Below, piece after piece: positions 1 through 8,427 of a DNA stretch of 64,000 bases (positions are counted from its first letter, which is position 1; each line of letters starts with the position of its first letter). This DNA is from Methanolobus sp. UBA32 (GTDB lineage Archaea > Halobacteriota > Methanosarcinia > Methanosarcinales > Methanosarcinaceae). The notes beneath the pieces were generated by a model that made no database searches, was not told where the DNA came from, and saw only the letters and a program-made list of their open reading frames with translations. The position numbers and the translations under genes are program-made. The DNA lies in NCBI GenBank assembly GCA_002507205.1, contig DAZF01000027.1, forward strand, positions 1-64,000, read 5' to 3'.

Positions 1-1177
1 TGAAGTTACGGTTGGATGTTGCAAGTCCTACTTCCCCGTCACCAAGCAGTCCGAAAGAACCGCCCATGCATGGACCACAACATGGTGATTCCACAATTGC
101 CCCTGCCTCCATGAATTGCTCTACGTAGCCTGCCCTGAGGACCTTCATATATTCTGTTCTGGATGCAGGGATGATAAGAAGTCTTACTCCCTTTGCAACA
201 GGTTCATCGCCCATCATCTTGGCAACAACTTCTATGTCCTCGAATCTTCCGTTGGTACAGGAACCTACGAATATCTGGTCTACCTTTGTGCCCTCTACCT
301 CTGTCACCGGCTTGACGTTGTCTACGTTGTGTGGACATGCGACCTGTGGTTCAAGGTTGCTGACATCGTACTTATGAAGTTCATATTCTGCCCCTTCATC
401 GGATGCCCAGTAAGGGTCGAACTCATAGTCAGGTATGCGCTCTTTGAGATACTTCTCAGTGACATCATCTGCTTCGATTATACCTGCCTTGCCGCCCATT
501 TCTATCGCCATGTTGGAAATGGTCATACGTTCGGACATTGGCATTGATCTGATGGTTGATCCTGCATACTCTGCTGCCTTGTATCTTGCACCTTCTGCCC
601 CTACGTCTCCGATAAGGTGGAGAATTACGTCCTTTGAATAGACATGCTTTGGAAGTTTTCCTTCGACTTCGAATCTGATGGTCTCAGGTACCTTGAACCA
701 GAGTTTTCCTGATGCAAAGACGGCTGCCATGTCAGTTGAACCGATGCCTGTTGAGAAAGCACCAAGTGAGCCATATGCACAGGTGTGGGAGTCAGAGCCT
801 ACAACAAGGTCTCCGGGTTTTACGTGTCCTTTTTCAGGCATTACCTGATGGCAGACACCCTCGTAAACATCATAGTTGATGATGTTCTGCTCCTTTGCAA
901 ATTTTCGGAGCATGGTGTGGTTAGCTGCAGCATTAAGTGAGTCCGCAGGAACCTGGTGGTCAAAAATGATAACTATACTGCTTGGGTCCCATACCTTCTT
1001 CTCTTCCTTGTCCCTCATGATCTCGTAGAATCCTTCTACTGCAAGAGGTCCTGTGATATCGTGGGTCATTGCCCTGTCTATATTTGCCAGTACGAATTCT
1101 CCGGCTTTTACCGTCTTTCCGGCAGCCTTTGAAAAGATCTTCTCAGAGATCGTCATAGGTACATTGTTAGTGGACAT
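1..1177 (-). CDS. Aconitase-family dehydratase large subunit (LeuC/HacA type), 3' end cut by window edge
   Basis: This is the large subunit of a two-subunit hydro-lyase, either 3-isopropylmalate dehydratase (leucine pathway) or homoaconitase (coenzyme B pathway in methanogens). I translated it by hand from the minus strand; it begins [15 protein letters not shown]. Family motifs are clear: GSDSHTC, the VGSCTNGR loop carrying one [4Fe-4S] cysteine, and CCGPCMGG carrying the other two. About 392 codons are present, against roughly 420 in the family, so only the last 25-30 residues are missing. The ATG is the first start after an upstream non-coding stretch. The small subunit is not in the window. 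Sequence alone does not separate LeuC from HacA/AksD. Confidence 0.93.
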   Translation of the reverse strand, partial: MSTNNVPMTISEKIFSKAAGKTVKAGEFVLANIDRAMTHDITGPLAVEGFYEIMRDKEEKKVWDPSSIVIIFDHQVPADSLNAAANHTMLRKFAKEQNIINYDVYEGVCHQVMPEKGHVKPGDLVVGSDSHTCAYGSLGAFSTGIGSTDMAAVFASGKLWFKVPETIRFEVEGKLPKHVYSKDVILHLIGDVGAEGARYKAAEYAGSTIRSMPMSERMTISNMAIEMGGKAGIIEADDVTEKYLKERIPDYEFDPYWASDEGAEYELHKYDVSNLEPQVACPHNVDNVKPVTEVEGTKVDQIFVGSCTNGRFEDIEVVAKMMGDEPVAKGVRLLIIPASRTEYMKVLRAGYVEQFMEAGAIVESPCCGPCMGGSFGLLGDGEVGLATSNRNF

Positions 1178-1229
1178 GTTTATTCCTGCATAATTTTTAT
1201 TTATTATAAATCAATCGATAAACGGAAAT

Positions 1230-1940
1230 TCAGATTTTCTTTGTGATCTTACACGTTCCCTCACTATTATGGACGATGTAATTTAAGTAGCCTTGCTTCA
1301 GGTTCAACTCCGCTATTAACTGGCCTTTTCCACCAGTTATGAATCCCTTATAGTTCTTGTAGGTAAGAATGGTATCCTGAAGTTCGCAAATGTATCTATT
1401 AAGCACCTTTGCTGCAAGTTCCCTGCTTTCTTTCATTCCTATCTTCCTTCCCAGTCCTTCACATTCGGATATTCTGAGTTTTAGTCCTTCCATGTAGAAT
1501 GGGTATGTGCTGCACAGGTGGGGGCGCCGTTCATATATGCTGCACCGGTTATCTGTTCTTTCATCAGGGCTGAATATACAATCCCTGTTCTTTTTTCGAT
1601 GAAGCATCCAGCCAAATGTATGGATGTTGCCTTCTTCATCCACCATGCCAGTTTCTTTCTGAAGCAAATATTCCTCTTCAGGTGATTCAGCTTCTATGTT
1701 AAAAGGCTCTGCTATGTCATCTAATATGAGATTGCTGCCATCACGGATCCTGCTGATATCCTCTGGTATAACTGCAACACGATTATCTCCAAATTCCCTG
1801 CGGCAGCACTTTCCGCACATGAGGCAATTGAATCCCGTTCTGTGTATTTCTTCTGCAAGTCCCTCTGCATCTATCTGTTTTGCAGCTTCAAGTTCCTCTT
1901 CCAGTTGACGGACAAGCATTTTCCCTAATGCGATATTCAT
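1230..1940 (-). CDS. YkgJ-family cysteine cluster protein
   Basis: A 236-residue protein with the YkgJ (UPF0153) arrangement: an N-terminal CLMCGKCCRREF segment followed by paired cysteines in CSIYERRPHLC and one more in SECEG. The spacing is typical of proteins predicted to bind a zinc ion or an Fe-S cluster. No enzyme activity is firmly established for the family. It lies just upstream of the aconitase-type gene on the same strand with about 50 bp between them, so cotranscription is possible. The start is the first ATG, and no close in-frame alternative looks better. The family call is firm; the biochemical role is unknown. Confidence 0.85.
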   Translation of the reverse strand: MNIALGKMLVRQLEEELEAAKQIDAEGLAEEIHRTGFNCLMCGKCCRREFGDNRVAVIPEDISRIRDGSNLILDDIAEPFNIEAESPEEEYLLQKETGMVDEEGNIHTFGWMLHRKKNRDCIFSPDERTDNRCSIYERRPHLCSTYPFYMEGLKLRISECEGLGRKIGMKESRELAAKVLNRYICELQDTILTYKNYKGFITGGKGQLIAELNLKQGYLNYIVHNSEGTCKITKKI

Positions 1941-2616
1941 CTTTTAACCAGTATATTTTGAATTGAGTTTTCTTTGTTTGATGTCAGTATCCTATATAAA
2001 TTAAAAACAAGTTCGCAGGCTGTATATATTTTAAAAAGTATATAATAAAACGCGCATAACATCTTATTTATATTTAGAGGCATGGTTCGTGTTCAGGCCT
2101 TCATGGTATCCTATAGTTCAGGGACGTTTCCTCCAGAATCCTGATTATTGGAAGGCTCCATGCACAATGATGGCTGTTCATGTGAAACATGTCTGATGTA
2201 ACCTTGGTGCATTTTATCTAATTTATCCAATGGCTCTGTCTTTGTGGTCTGTGCATGGTGTATTCTCTTAGATCGTATGCAGGGTATGGATGTAACCATG
2301 GGTGTATGAATTTGTATGCAAACAAAGATGCTTACATTTTATGTGGATTATTACGTATTGTTTGGTGCGCATTTGTATGCTTAATTGTTCTTGTTCTGTA
2401 TGAGTTGTGTCGCTTTCGGCATGTCTTGTATGCTATGTTTGATACATCTGGTTCGTGCATGCCGAATTATTGGTGTTTATTATTCTGCACTACGGTCCTC
2501 TCAAGTAAATCAAGCAGTGAATCGACTAATAGGTAAAACACTCACAACAAAGAATATGTCAAAAAAGAGATACTGGATTGTATATATTAAACAAACTGAA
2601 AATAATGTGGAAGGGA
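1941..2616. other. Gene-poor 0.68 kb region
   Basis: No convincing gene is visible. The part nearest 1941 is AT-rich and should hold the promoter of the YkgJ gene. From about 2100 to 2540 the plus strand is unusually rich in T and in TGTATG/TGCAT words. Short open frames exist on both strands, but they lack ribosome binding sites, and the plus-strand products are composition-driven Cys/Leu-rich peptides. A decayed gene or an untranslated RNA cannot be excluded. Confidence 0.5.
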
Positions 2617-4086
2617 CTATTCGTCTGCCTCTTCCACACCGACAGCAGCTAAGAATCTCTTTACAACTGCTTCGTTGACGAGTCTTAAGAGTGTCTGACG
2701 GTCCTTTGCGGCACTGAATACTCCAAGAGGTATTTGTGCTGCTGCTGCAGTTGCATGTCCTCCGCCTGCATCTTCTCCGAATGCACGTCTCATGACATCT
2801 CCAAGGTTAACCCTGATGTCATTGCTACGCCCGGAGATGTATATCTTCTCCTCTGTGACACCAAAAACAATGGAAGTGGATATTCCTTCCAGGTTGAGAA
2901 GATAATCTGCTGCCTGTGGTAAAGTATCCCTGTTGCGTATGCTTCCCACATTTGAAAGCAGGTAACTTCCGACTACCTGACGGCTGTTTATGGCTTCTCC
3001 AAGTACGTCCAGTGTCTCGATAGACATGGAAGGTCGCTCCAGCTGTTCCAGTACATCATGGTCAGAGAGGGGGTACAGGTATGAAGCAGCCGAAAGGTCG
3101 GCAGAATCGGTGTTTCTCTTAAAATCAAGTGTATCGGTTCTGATGCCGTATAACAGGGCAGTTGCCAGCTCACTGCTGATATCCACATTGAGTTCCTGGA
3201 GATACTTGGTCAATATGGTGGCAGATGCACCAACGTTGGGGCGAATATCTATAAAGTCAGCATCTATCTCGCTATCAGTAATCGGGTGATGGTCAATGAT
3301 TATATTTACACGCGTACCAGATGGCAGGGAGTTATTGGCGCCTGGTATGGCACAGTCAATGAGTGCTAAATTCTGATATCCTGTGAATCCAACATCTTCT
3401 GCCCTGAAAAGATCGATTCCAAGCAGGTTAACAAAAGCCTTGTTTTCCTGATGTCCTATCTCTCCATGGTAGATAATATCAGCAAGAACATTAAATGATT
3501 CTGCAATCGTTTTCAATGCAAGGGCACTGGAAATGGCATCCGGGTCAGGATTATCGTGGACCACAATTGCAAGCTTTTTCCCTTTGTTTACATCGAACCA
3601 CTGTGTCAGTTTGTTACCCCTGCGCATCGCCTCTGCACGTTCAAGTGATCTTGAAAGGGACTTTGCGACCATTCTGGGTGGCATGATCACAAGATCTGCG
3701 CCCATCGTTTCCATTTCCTGCATGTTTATAACATCAGGAGCCCTCACTACACAGTATATGTCCTGTGATACCTTATTCCTTACATTAATGAGAGCTTTTT
3801 TATTTGCTTTCGGGTCTGAGCTCAGAATAAGTATTCCTGCAAGGTTTTTGGTATTGATTATGTCAAAAAGGCCAGGATCACTCACATCACCGACAATGGC
3901 CTCATAGGCCTCTTCGCGAAGTGTCTCAACCTTTTGTGAATCCTTATCAACAATGATGATCTCTTTATCAAGTTCTCTAAGTTCCTTTGCTAATGCAAAA
4001 CCAAAACTCCCACTTCCAAGTATAAGATATGTGGGTTTGATCTTCGTTTTGTCAGTTGCGTTTATCTCTTTTGCAACGGTGTTAAT
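2617..4086 (-). CDS. DHH-family phosphoesterase with N-terminal RCK/TrkA-N-like NAD-binding domain; ATT start
   Basis: A 489-residue fusion. Residues about 14-130 form a Rossmann-like RCK_N domain (LILGSGSFGFALAKEL, followed by IIIVDKD). Next come the DHH domain (HDNPDPDAISSALAL and IIIDHHPITD, metal-binding Asp/His) and a DHHA1 domain ending in AGGGHATAAAAQI. Such proteins are thought to hydrolyse (oligo)nucleotides or cyclic dinucleotides. The first conventional start, a GTG at 3885, would cut away most of the NAD-binding domain. The frame stays open and conserved upstream to an ATT at 4086-4084, preceded by a perfect GGAGGT with a 6-nt spacer. No ATG, GTG or TTG occurs in frame above 3885. 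I therefore place the start at ATT, which is rare. The gene is divergent from nnr. Confidence 0.85.
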   Translation of the reverse strand: MNTVAKEINATDKTKIKPTYLILGSGSFGFALAKELRELDKEIIIVDKDSQKVETLREEAYEAIVGDVSDPGLFDIINTKNLAGILILSSDPKANKKALINVRNKVSQDIYCVVRAPDVINMQEMETMGADLVIMPPRMVAKSLSRSLERAEAMRRGNKLTQWFDVNKGKKLAIVVHDNPDPDAISSALALKTIAESFNVLADIIYHGEIGHQENKAFVNLLGIDLFRAEDVGFTGYQNLALIDCAIPGANNSLPSGTRVNIIIDHHPITDSEIDADFIDIRPNVGASATILTKYLQELNVDISSELATALLYGIRTDTLDFKRNTDSADLSAASYLYPLSDHDVLEQLERPSMSIETLDVLGEAINSRQVVGSYLLSNVGSIRNRDTLPQAADYLLNLEGISTSIVFGVTEEKIYISGRSNDIRVNLGDVMRRAFGEDAGGGHATAAAAQIPLGVFSAAKDRQTLLRLVNEAVVKRFLAAVGVEEADE

Positions 4087-4098
4087 AAAATGACCTCC
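4084..4098 (-). promoter_or_regulatory. Shine-Dalgarno GGAGGT with ATT start codon of the DHH gene
   Basis: On the minus strand GGAGGT (4098-4093) is followed by the 6-nt spacer CATTTT and then ATT in the frame of the RCK_N-DHH protein. The ribosome site is near-perfect and ideally spaced, which supports ATT as the real initiation codon. Confidence 0.7.
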
Positions 4099-4199
4099 AG
4101 TTGGTGTAAGAATGTTTGGTATAAAATGATTGTAATTTAATAGAAAAACAACATATCAACTGATAAATACAATGCAAACTAAGGAATAAATAGGTAACT

Positions 4200-5678
4200 A
4201 TGTTCTCTATCACTTCTTCAAGAATGCGTTCTATAGATGCTAATTGTTCATACCTTGGCCTTAGTCCGGTCCAGTTAATGGAAAATGCAGGCTCTGCAAT
4301 TGCCCGGGAAATAACATCCCGCATAAGCTCCGGGAAAGTACTTTTTGTTTCAGGCCGGGGTAACAATGGGGGTGATGCATTCGTTGCTGCAAGGCATCTT
4401 GCACTGAACGATGCCTTCGATGTAAGGGTCATACTTCTTGGTCATTCTTCCCGCATAAGGACGGAAGAATCAATGCATAATTTCTCTCTACTTGCATACA
4501 GTGGTATAATAGAAGTAAGAGAGATATCTGATTCAAAGGAGCTTGAAAGCTACCCCGGATGGAAGGATGCAGATATTATCGTTGACGGGATCCTGGGTTC
4601 CGGAATAAAAGGTTCTCCTAGAGAACCCGAATCAACTGCAATAGATCTGATTAATTCATCCGGTTCATACATTGTTTCCATAGACTCCCCTTCTGGATAT
4701 GATCTCGATAGTGGGGAGGTGTCTAAAAGCGTTTTTGCTGATATGACCGTCACTTTCCACAGGATGAAGACCGGTCTGGAACTTCCGGAATGTGAGAAAT
4801 ACACAGGCAAAGTAAAAGTTGCTCCAATCGGGGTTTGCAGGGATGCAGAAGAATATGTGGGTCCTGGTGACCTCATGAATCTTGCTCGCAGAGAACAGCA
4901 TGCTCACAAAGGCAACTCCGGTCGTGTTCTTGTGATAGGCGGGGGTGCTTACTACGGGGCACCGGCACTCGCAGCCATGGCAGCACTTCGCACAGGAGCC
5001 GACATTGTGACGGTGGCAGTACCTGAAAACGTTGCAGATACCGTTGCCTGCTTTTCTTCGAATCTCATAGTTGTACCACTTTCCGGTAACAGGCTGGACC
5101 CTGATGACCTCCCTGCACTAAAAGTTCTCATAGACTCCCATGACATTGCTGTCATTGGTCCGGGTATTGGCAGGGACCCATCGACTCTTGATACCGTACG
5201 GCAACTCCTTCCTTTATGCAAAAAGGCAGTAATTGATGCAGATGCTCTCTATGATCTGATCCTGCCTGTAAAAAGTGAGGGTAAATTCATACTGACCCCG
5301 CATTCTGCGGAATTCGCACGTCTTTCAGGGGTTGAAGTCCCCCACAATCTCACAGAAAAAAAACAGATAGTAAACCAGTTTGCCGGGGAAAACGGGGCTA
5401 TAGTGGTTTTGAAAGGTAAAGTTGACATCATTTCGGATGGGGAGAATGTCCGGCTTAACAGGACGGGGAATGCAGGGATGACCGTCGGTGGTACGGGGGA
5501 TGTGCTTACCGGTATCACGGGTGCCTTGTTTGCAGTCAATGATGCTATGGATGCGGCATCGTGTGCTGTTTTTATAAGTGGTGCTGCCGGTGATCTTGCA
5601 TTTGATGAAAAAGGCTTCGGATTGCTTGCGACAGATATAATTGACCGGATAACAGATGTTATATCAGAGGTGTATTGA
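4200..5678 (+). CDS. nnr: Bifunctional NAD(P)HX epimerase/dehydratase
   Basis: This repairs hydrated NAD(P)H. The N-terminal YjeF domain epimerises NAD(P)HX, and the C-terminal ribokinase-like domain dehydrates it using ADP (usual in prokaryotes). The first ~215 residues carry the epimerase signature GRGNNGGDAF (NNGGD at 55-59) and SIDSPSG. The second half carries VIGGGAYYGAPALAA, VIGPGIGRD, DADAL and the GGTGDVLTG anion-hole motif. The length of 492 is normal for the fused enzyme. It heads a plus-strand run (nnr, a 60-residue orf, moaC), with the small orf starting one base after its stop. It is divergent from the DHH gene, with a 113-bp shared promoter region. Confidence 0.95.
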   Translation: MFSITSSRMRSIDANCSYLGLSPVQLMENAGSAIAREITSRISSGKVLFVSGRGNNGGDAFVAARHLALNDAFDVRVILLGHSSRIRTEESMHNFSLLAYSGIIEVREISDSKELESYPGWKDADIIVDGILGSGIKGSPREPESTAIDLINSSGSYIVSIDSPSGYDLDSGEVSKSVFADMTVTFHRMKTGLELPECEKYTGKVKVAPIGVCRDAEEYVGPGDLMNLARREQHAHKGNSGRVLVIGGGAYYGAPALAAMAALRTGADIVTVAVPENVADTVACFSSNLIVVPLSGNRLDPDDLPALKVLIDSHDIAVIGPGIGRDPSTLDTVRQLLPLCKKAVIDADALYDLILPVKSEGKFILTPHSAEFARLSGVEVPHNLTEKKQIVNQFAGENGAIVVLKGKVDIISDGENVRLNRTGNAGMTVGGTGDVLTGITGALFAVNDAMDAASCAVFISGAAGDLAFDEKGFGLLATDIIDRITDVISEVY

Positions 5679-5679
5679 T

Positions 5680-5862
5680 ATGGGGCAGGAAAACAGAAAG
5701 ATAAATGTAGATGTCGAAAGAAAGTGGATTCGTATCACTATAAATCATGGCAAGGATGAGGAAATTCTCAAACTAAGTCTCAATGAAGCCACGAGCCTGA
5801 AAGAACAACTAAATAGTACTATTGAGGATTACCTGCAAAGGCAGAACATAAGAATTGACTAA
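5680..5862 (+). CDS. Small conserved-looking protein between nnr and moaC
   Basis: A 60-residue, highly charged protein (MGQENRKINVDVERKW...) with no membrane segment and no cysteine. Predicted character is a short beta hairpin (KWIRITINHGKDEEILKLSL) followed by a helix (NEATSLKEQLNSTIEDYLQRQ). I chose the ATG one base after the nnr stop because an AGAGGTG site lies 7 bases upstream. An in-frame TTG start 24 bases earlier would overlap nnr and lacks a site. I do not recognise the family. Tight packing between nnr and moaC indicates translation as part of that operon. Confidence 0.75.
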   Translation: MGQENRKINVDVERKWIRITINHGKDEEILKLSLNEATSLKEQLNSTIEDYLQRQNIRID

Positions 5863-5876
5863 AAAACGGTGATTTA

Positions 5877-6353
5877 TTGGAAGCTACATTCACGCATATT
5901 GAAAATGACCGTGCGGTCATGGTGGACATCAGCAGTAAAGATATAATTGTAAGGAAGGCAGTAGCTTCCGGGGAAATAGTTCTTAGTGACGCAACGATTG
6001 AAAAGATACGCACAGGCACTGTTGAGAAAGGCAATGTACTTTCCACTGCGCGCATAGCTTCGATCCTTGCAGTTAAAAAAACCCCCGAACTAATTCCTAT
6101 GTGCCACCAGATCCCAATTACTTCAGTGGATGTGGACTTTTCAATTTATGACAATATTGTTTGCGCAAAAGTAGAGGTGCGTTCTGTCGGAAAGACCGGT
6201 GTTGAAATGGAAGCACTTACCGGTGTCTCAGTAGCGTTGCTTACTGTATGGGACATGGTAAAGTCTGCGGAAAAAGATGAAACAGGTAATTATCCTGCTA
6301 CCGGTATACAAAATATCAAGGTTCTTGAGAAAGTCAAAATGAACCAAAACTAA
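5877..6353 (+). CDS. moaC: Cyclic pyranopterin monophosphate synthase MoaC
   Basis: It makes cyclic pyranopterin monophosphate from the cyclic GTP derivative formed by MoaA, an early step of molybdopterin (Mo/W cofactor) synthesis. Diagnostic segments are MVDISSKD, ARIASILAVKKTPELIPMCHQIPI (with the MCHQ catalytic region) and SVGKTGVEMEALTGVSVALLTVWDM. At 158 residues it matches the family length. The start is a TTG with GGTGAT just upstream; no ATG fits. It lies 14 bp after the small orf. A MoeA fusion and a pterin-dependent aldehyde oxidoreductase occur elsewhere in the window as later steps and user. Confidence 0.95.
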   Translation: MEATFTHIENDRAVMVDISSKDIIVRKAVASGEIVLSDATIEKIRTGTVEKGNVLSTARIASILAVKKTPELIPMCHQIPITSVDVDFSIYDNIVCAKVEVRSVGKTGVEMEALTGVSVALLTVWDMVKSAEKDETGNYPATGIQNIKVLEKVKMNQN

Positions 6354-6361
6354 TGTATTAT

Positions 6362-6420
6362 AGAGGTACATTAGAGAGCATTCAAATTATCCATTAATTA
6401 AATCTTAAAGAGGTACATTA
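6362..6420 (+). repeat. Two 12-bp direct repeats (AGAGGTACATTA) before prs
   Basis: AGAGGTACATTA occurs at 6362-6373 and again at 6409-6420, the second immediately before the prs TTG start, where it supplies the ribosome site. The spacing is 47 bp. It may be a local duplication of the translation-start region or a regulatory pair. Confidence 0.5.
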
Positions 6421-6421
6421 T

Positions 6422-7270
6422 TTGAAAATCATAGGAGGACCAGCATCCCAGGCTCTTTCATCAAGGGTTGCAAGAGAGCTAAATATAGAACCTTGTGTGT
6501 GTGATTATACAAGATTCCCCGACGGTGAACTGTACTCACGCATTCTTGATGAAGACGTGGATGAAGTTACAATTATCCAGAGTACAATAACGGATTCTGA
6601 CCTTATCGCATTACTGCAGCTCATAGATGCCTGTGAGGATTCACCTGTCATAAATGTGGTCATTCCCTACATGGGATATGCAAGGCAGGACAAGAAGTTC
6701 AAAACAGGTGAGCCTATAAGTGCAAGGGCAATTGCAAGGACCGTTAACGCTGACCGTATATTCACTGTGAATATCCATGAGTCCAGTGTGCTGAACTATT
6801 TCAACGCAGATGCCTTTGATCTTGACGCATCCCGTCTCATTGGTTATCATATAAGGTCCCTTAACCTGAGTGACCCGTTGATAGTATCACCTGATAAGGG
6901 TGCAATAAGCCTTGCAGAAAACACAGCTGCTGATGTAGGTCTGGAATTCGATTATCTGGAAAAGACCCGCCATTCAGGCGATACCGTTTCTATCAAAGCA
7001 AAGAATGTTGATGTAATGAACAGGGATATTATTATTATCGACGATATGATAGCTACAGGCGGAACTATGGCCGAGTCCATAAAGCTACTTAAATCACAGG
7101 GTGCAAAGGATGTATATCTTGCATGTGTCCATCCGGTGCTTGCAAGAAATGCCGTATTGCGTTTGTTCAATGCAGGTGTGAAGGATATCATTGCAACCGA
7201 CACAATAGAAAAGGCACAGAGTTGTGTCAGTGTGGCACCTTTGATAGCCAATGCTTTAAGAAGTATCTGA
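6422..7270 (+). CDS. prs: Ribose-phosphate pyrophosphokinase
   Basis: It makes PRPP from ribose 5-phosphate and ATP for purine, pyrimidine, histidine and tetrahydromethanopterin synthesis. Visible motifs are the flexible-loop region RFPDGELYSRI, MGYARQDKKFKTGEPISARAIA (ATP/Mg site), SPDKGAI and the PRPP loop IIIDDMIATGGTM near residue 205. The length of 282 matches archaeal class enzymes, which are shorter than bacterial ones. It begins at TTG with AAGAGGT 10 bases upstream. It follows moaC after 68 bp. Confidence 0.96.
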   Translation: MKIIGGPASQALSSRVARELNIEPCVCDYTRFPDGELYSRILDEDVDEVTIIQSTITDSDLIALLQLIDACEDSPVINVVIPYMGYARQDKKFKTGEPISARAIARTVNADRIFTVNIHESSVLNYFNADAFDLDASRLIGYHIRSLNLSDPLIVSPDKGAISLAENTAADVGLEFDYLEKTRHSGDTVSIKAKNVDVMNRDIIIIDDMIATGGTMAESIKLLKSQGAKDVYLACVHPVLARNAVLRLFNAGVKDIIATDTIEKAQSCVSVAPLIANALRSI

Positions 7271-7294
7271 ACATTAATATATTGAGGTTTGATC

Positions 7295-7780
7295 ATGACG
7301 TTACCCGATGTTTGCCCCAGGGACGGAATTTCCCACTGTAAGAAAAAAGCCTGCCACCTTTACGTAGTCGAATGGCGTACAGGGGATGAACAATGTGTAA
7401 TTGGGTATCGTTCTACTCATAAGCAGCTCTCAAAGTCCATGCCCATGGAAGATACCTATGCTCAAAGTACACGCATGAGGCTGGAAAAGCCAGCAGGGTA
7501 TGAAAGCAGACCCCGGGCGGAACCTGCTGTCAGTAAGCCCGCAGAAAGGAAGCATCTGGAAAGGCAGGTATCTGATAATGTTGAAACTATTGTTGCATCA
7601 CCTCAAAAGAAACCGGTTGTTGTTTTGAGTCATGAAGAAGTCGTGGTCAACAACAAAGATACCACTGTTATCGAATCAAGACATGGTGATGAAAAAAAGG
7701 ATGACCGAAAAAGGAAGTCTCTTGATGAGCTGATGAACCTGGATCTTCCTGATAACTATGAGAAGGAATTCTGGGAATAG
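7295..7780 (+). CDS. Hypothetical protein with N-terminal cysteine-rich segment
   Basis: A 161-residue protein I do not recognise. The first ~30 residues contain four closely spaced cysteines (CPRDGISHCKKKACHL, then EQC) with a WRTGDEQCVIGYRS core that looks like a small metal-binding fold. The remainder is charged and probably disordered (KPAGYESRPRAEPAVSKPAERK), ending in a helical acidic tail. The ATG chosen has GAGG 7 bases upstream; an in-frame TTG two codons earlier is less well placed. It lies between prs and a DNA glycosylase on the same strand with short gaps. Confidence 0.7.
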   Translation: MTLPDVCPRDGISHCKKKACHLYVVEWRTGDEQCVIGYRSTHKQLSKSMPMEDTYAQSTRMRLEKPAGYESRPRAEPAVSKPAERKHLERQVSDNVETIVASPQKKPVVVLSHEEVVVNNKDTTVIESRHGDEKKDDRKRKSLDELMNLDLPDNYEKEFWE

Positions 7781-7794
7781 CTCTCTTTACATAC

Positions 7795-8427
7795 ATGCGA
7801 TCAGGAATACTCTGCAAAGTCTATGATCTGCTTCTGGATGAAATGGGGCCGCAATACTGGTGGCCTGCAGACACGGCTTTTGAGGTTGTTATCGGTGCTT
7901 TGCTCACCCAGCAGACAAAGTGGACAAATGTGGAAAAGGCTATCAATGGTCTGAAAGAACATGGTCTGCTTGAAGTTCAGGCTCTTGCTGATACTGATAT
8001 TGAATTACTGGAAGAACTTGTAAGATGTTGCGGTTTTTATCGGCAGAAAGCCTCTCGTCTTAAGAGTATAGCATCTTTTTTTGTGGACCAGGGTATGGAG
8101 GACGTTTTTTCCATGCCGGTTGAAGAACTTCACAAGACGATGTTATCGCTTAAAGGAGTTGGAAATGAGACTGCAGACAGTATTGTGCTCTACGCTGCCA
8201 ATAAACCAAAATTCGTCATAGATGCCTATACCACACGTATAATGAAATGTATCGGTATCCGTGGCAACTATATGCAACTACAGCGGATGTTTGAAAAAGA
8301 ACTTCCTACAGATATCGATATCTATAAGGAATACCATGCTCTCATAGTTGAGTATTCAAAAGCCTATTGTGGCAGGAACAGATGTGATGAATGTATTCTG
8401 AAGGAATTGAATGAGAATGGATATTGA
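7795..8427 (+). CDS. HhH-GPD DNA glycosylase, MagIII/EndoIII-like
   Basis: A base-excision repair glycosylase. Features are WWPADTAFEVVIGALLTQQTKW (family substrate-binding region), the helix-hairpin-helix LKGVGNETADSI at 119-130, and the catalytic aspartate in VIDAYTTRI (D143). Endonuclease III has a catalytic lysine at the position occupied here by Glu125, so this should be a monofunctional glycosylase, most like 3-methyladenine glycosylase III. The C-terminus has CGRNRCDEC, three cysteines rather than the four of a standard EndoIII [4Fe-4S] loop. Its 3' end overlaps the next gene by 17 bp, implying coupled translation. The exact damaged base removed is unknown. Confidence 0.87.
   Translation: MRSGILCKVYDLLLDEMGPQYWWPADTAFEVVIGALLTQQTKWTNVEKAINGLKEHGLLEVQALADTDIELLEELVRCCGFYRQKASRLKSIASFFVDQGMEDVFSMPVEELHKTMLSLKGVGNETADSIVLYAANKPKFVIDAYTTRIMKCIGIRGNYMQLQRMFEKELPTDIDIYKEYHALIVEYSKAYCGRNRCDECILKELNENGY

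Noticed and set aside
2111-2299. 62-residue minus-strand frame in the same gap
   Set aside because: No ribosome site, no pattern of strands or helices, and it overlaps the plus-strand composition artefact.
2255-2536. 93-residue Cys/Leu-rich plus-strand frame
   Set aside because: No ribosome binding site; residue bias is explained by the T/G-rich base composition.
7778-7794. Pyrrolysine read-through at the TAG ending the Cys-rich hypothetical
   Set aside because: The sequence after the TAG shows no continued coding pattern before the next gene. The fen TAG likewise looks like a plain stop.
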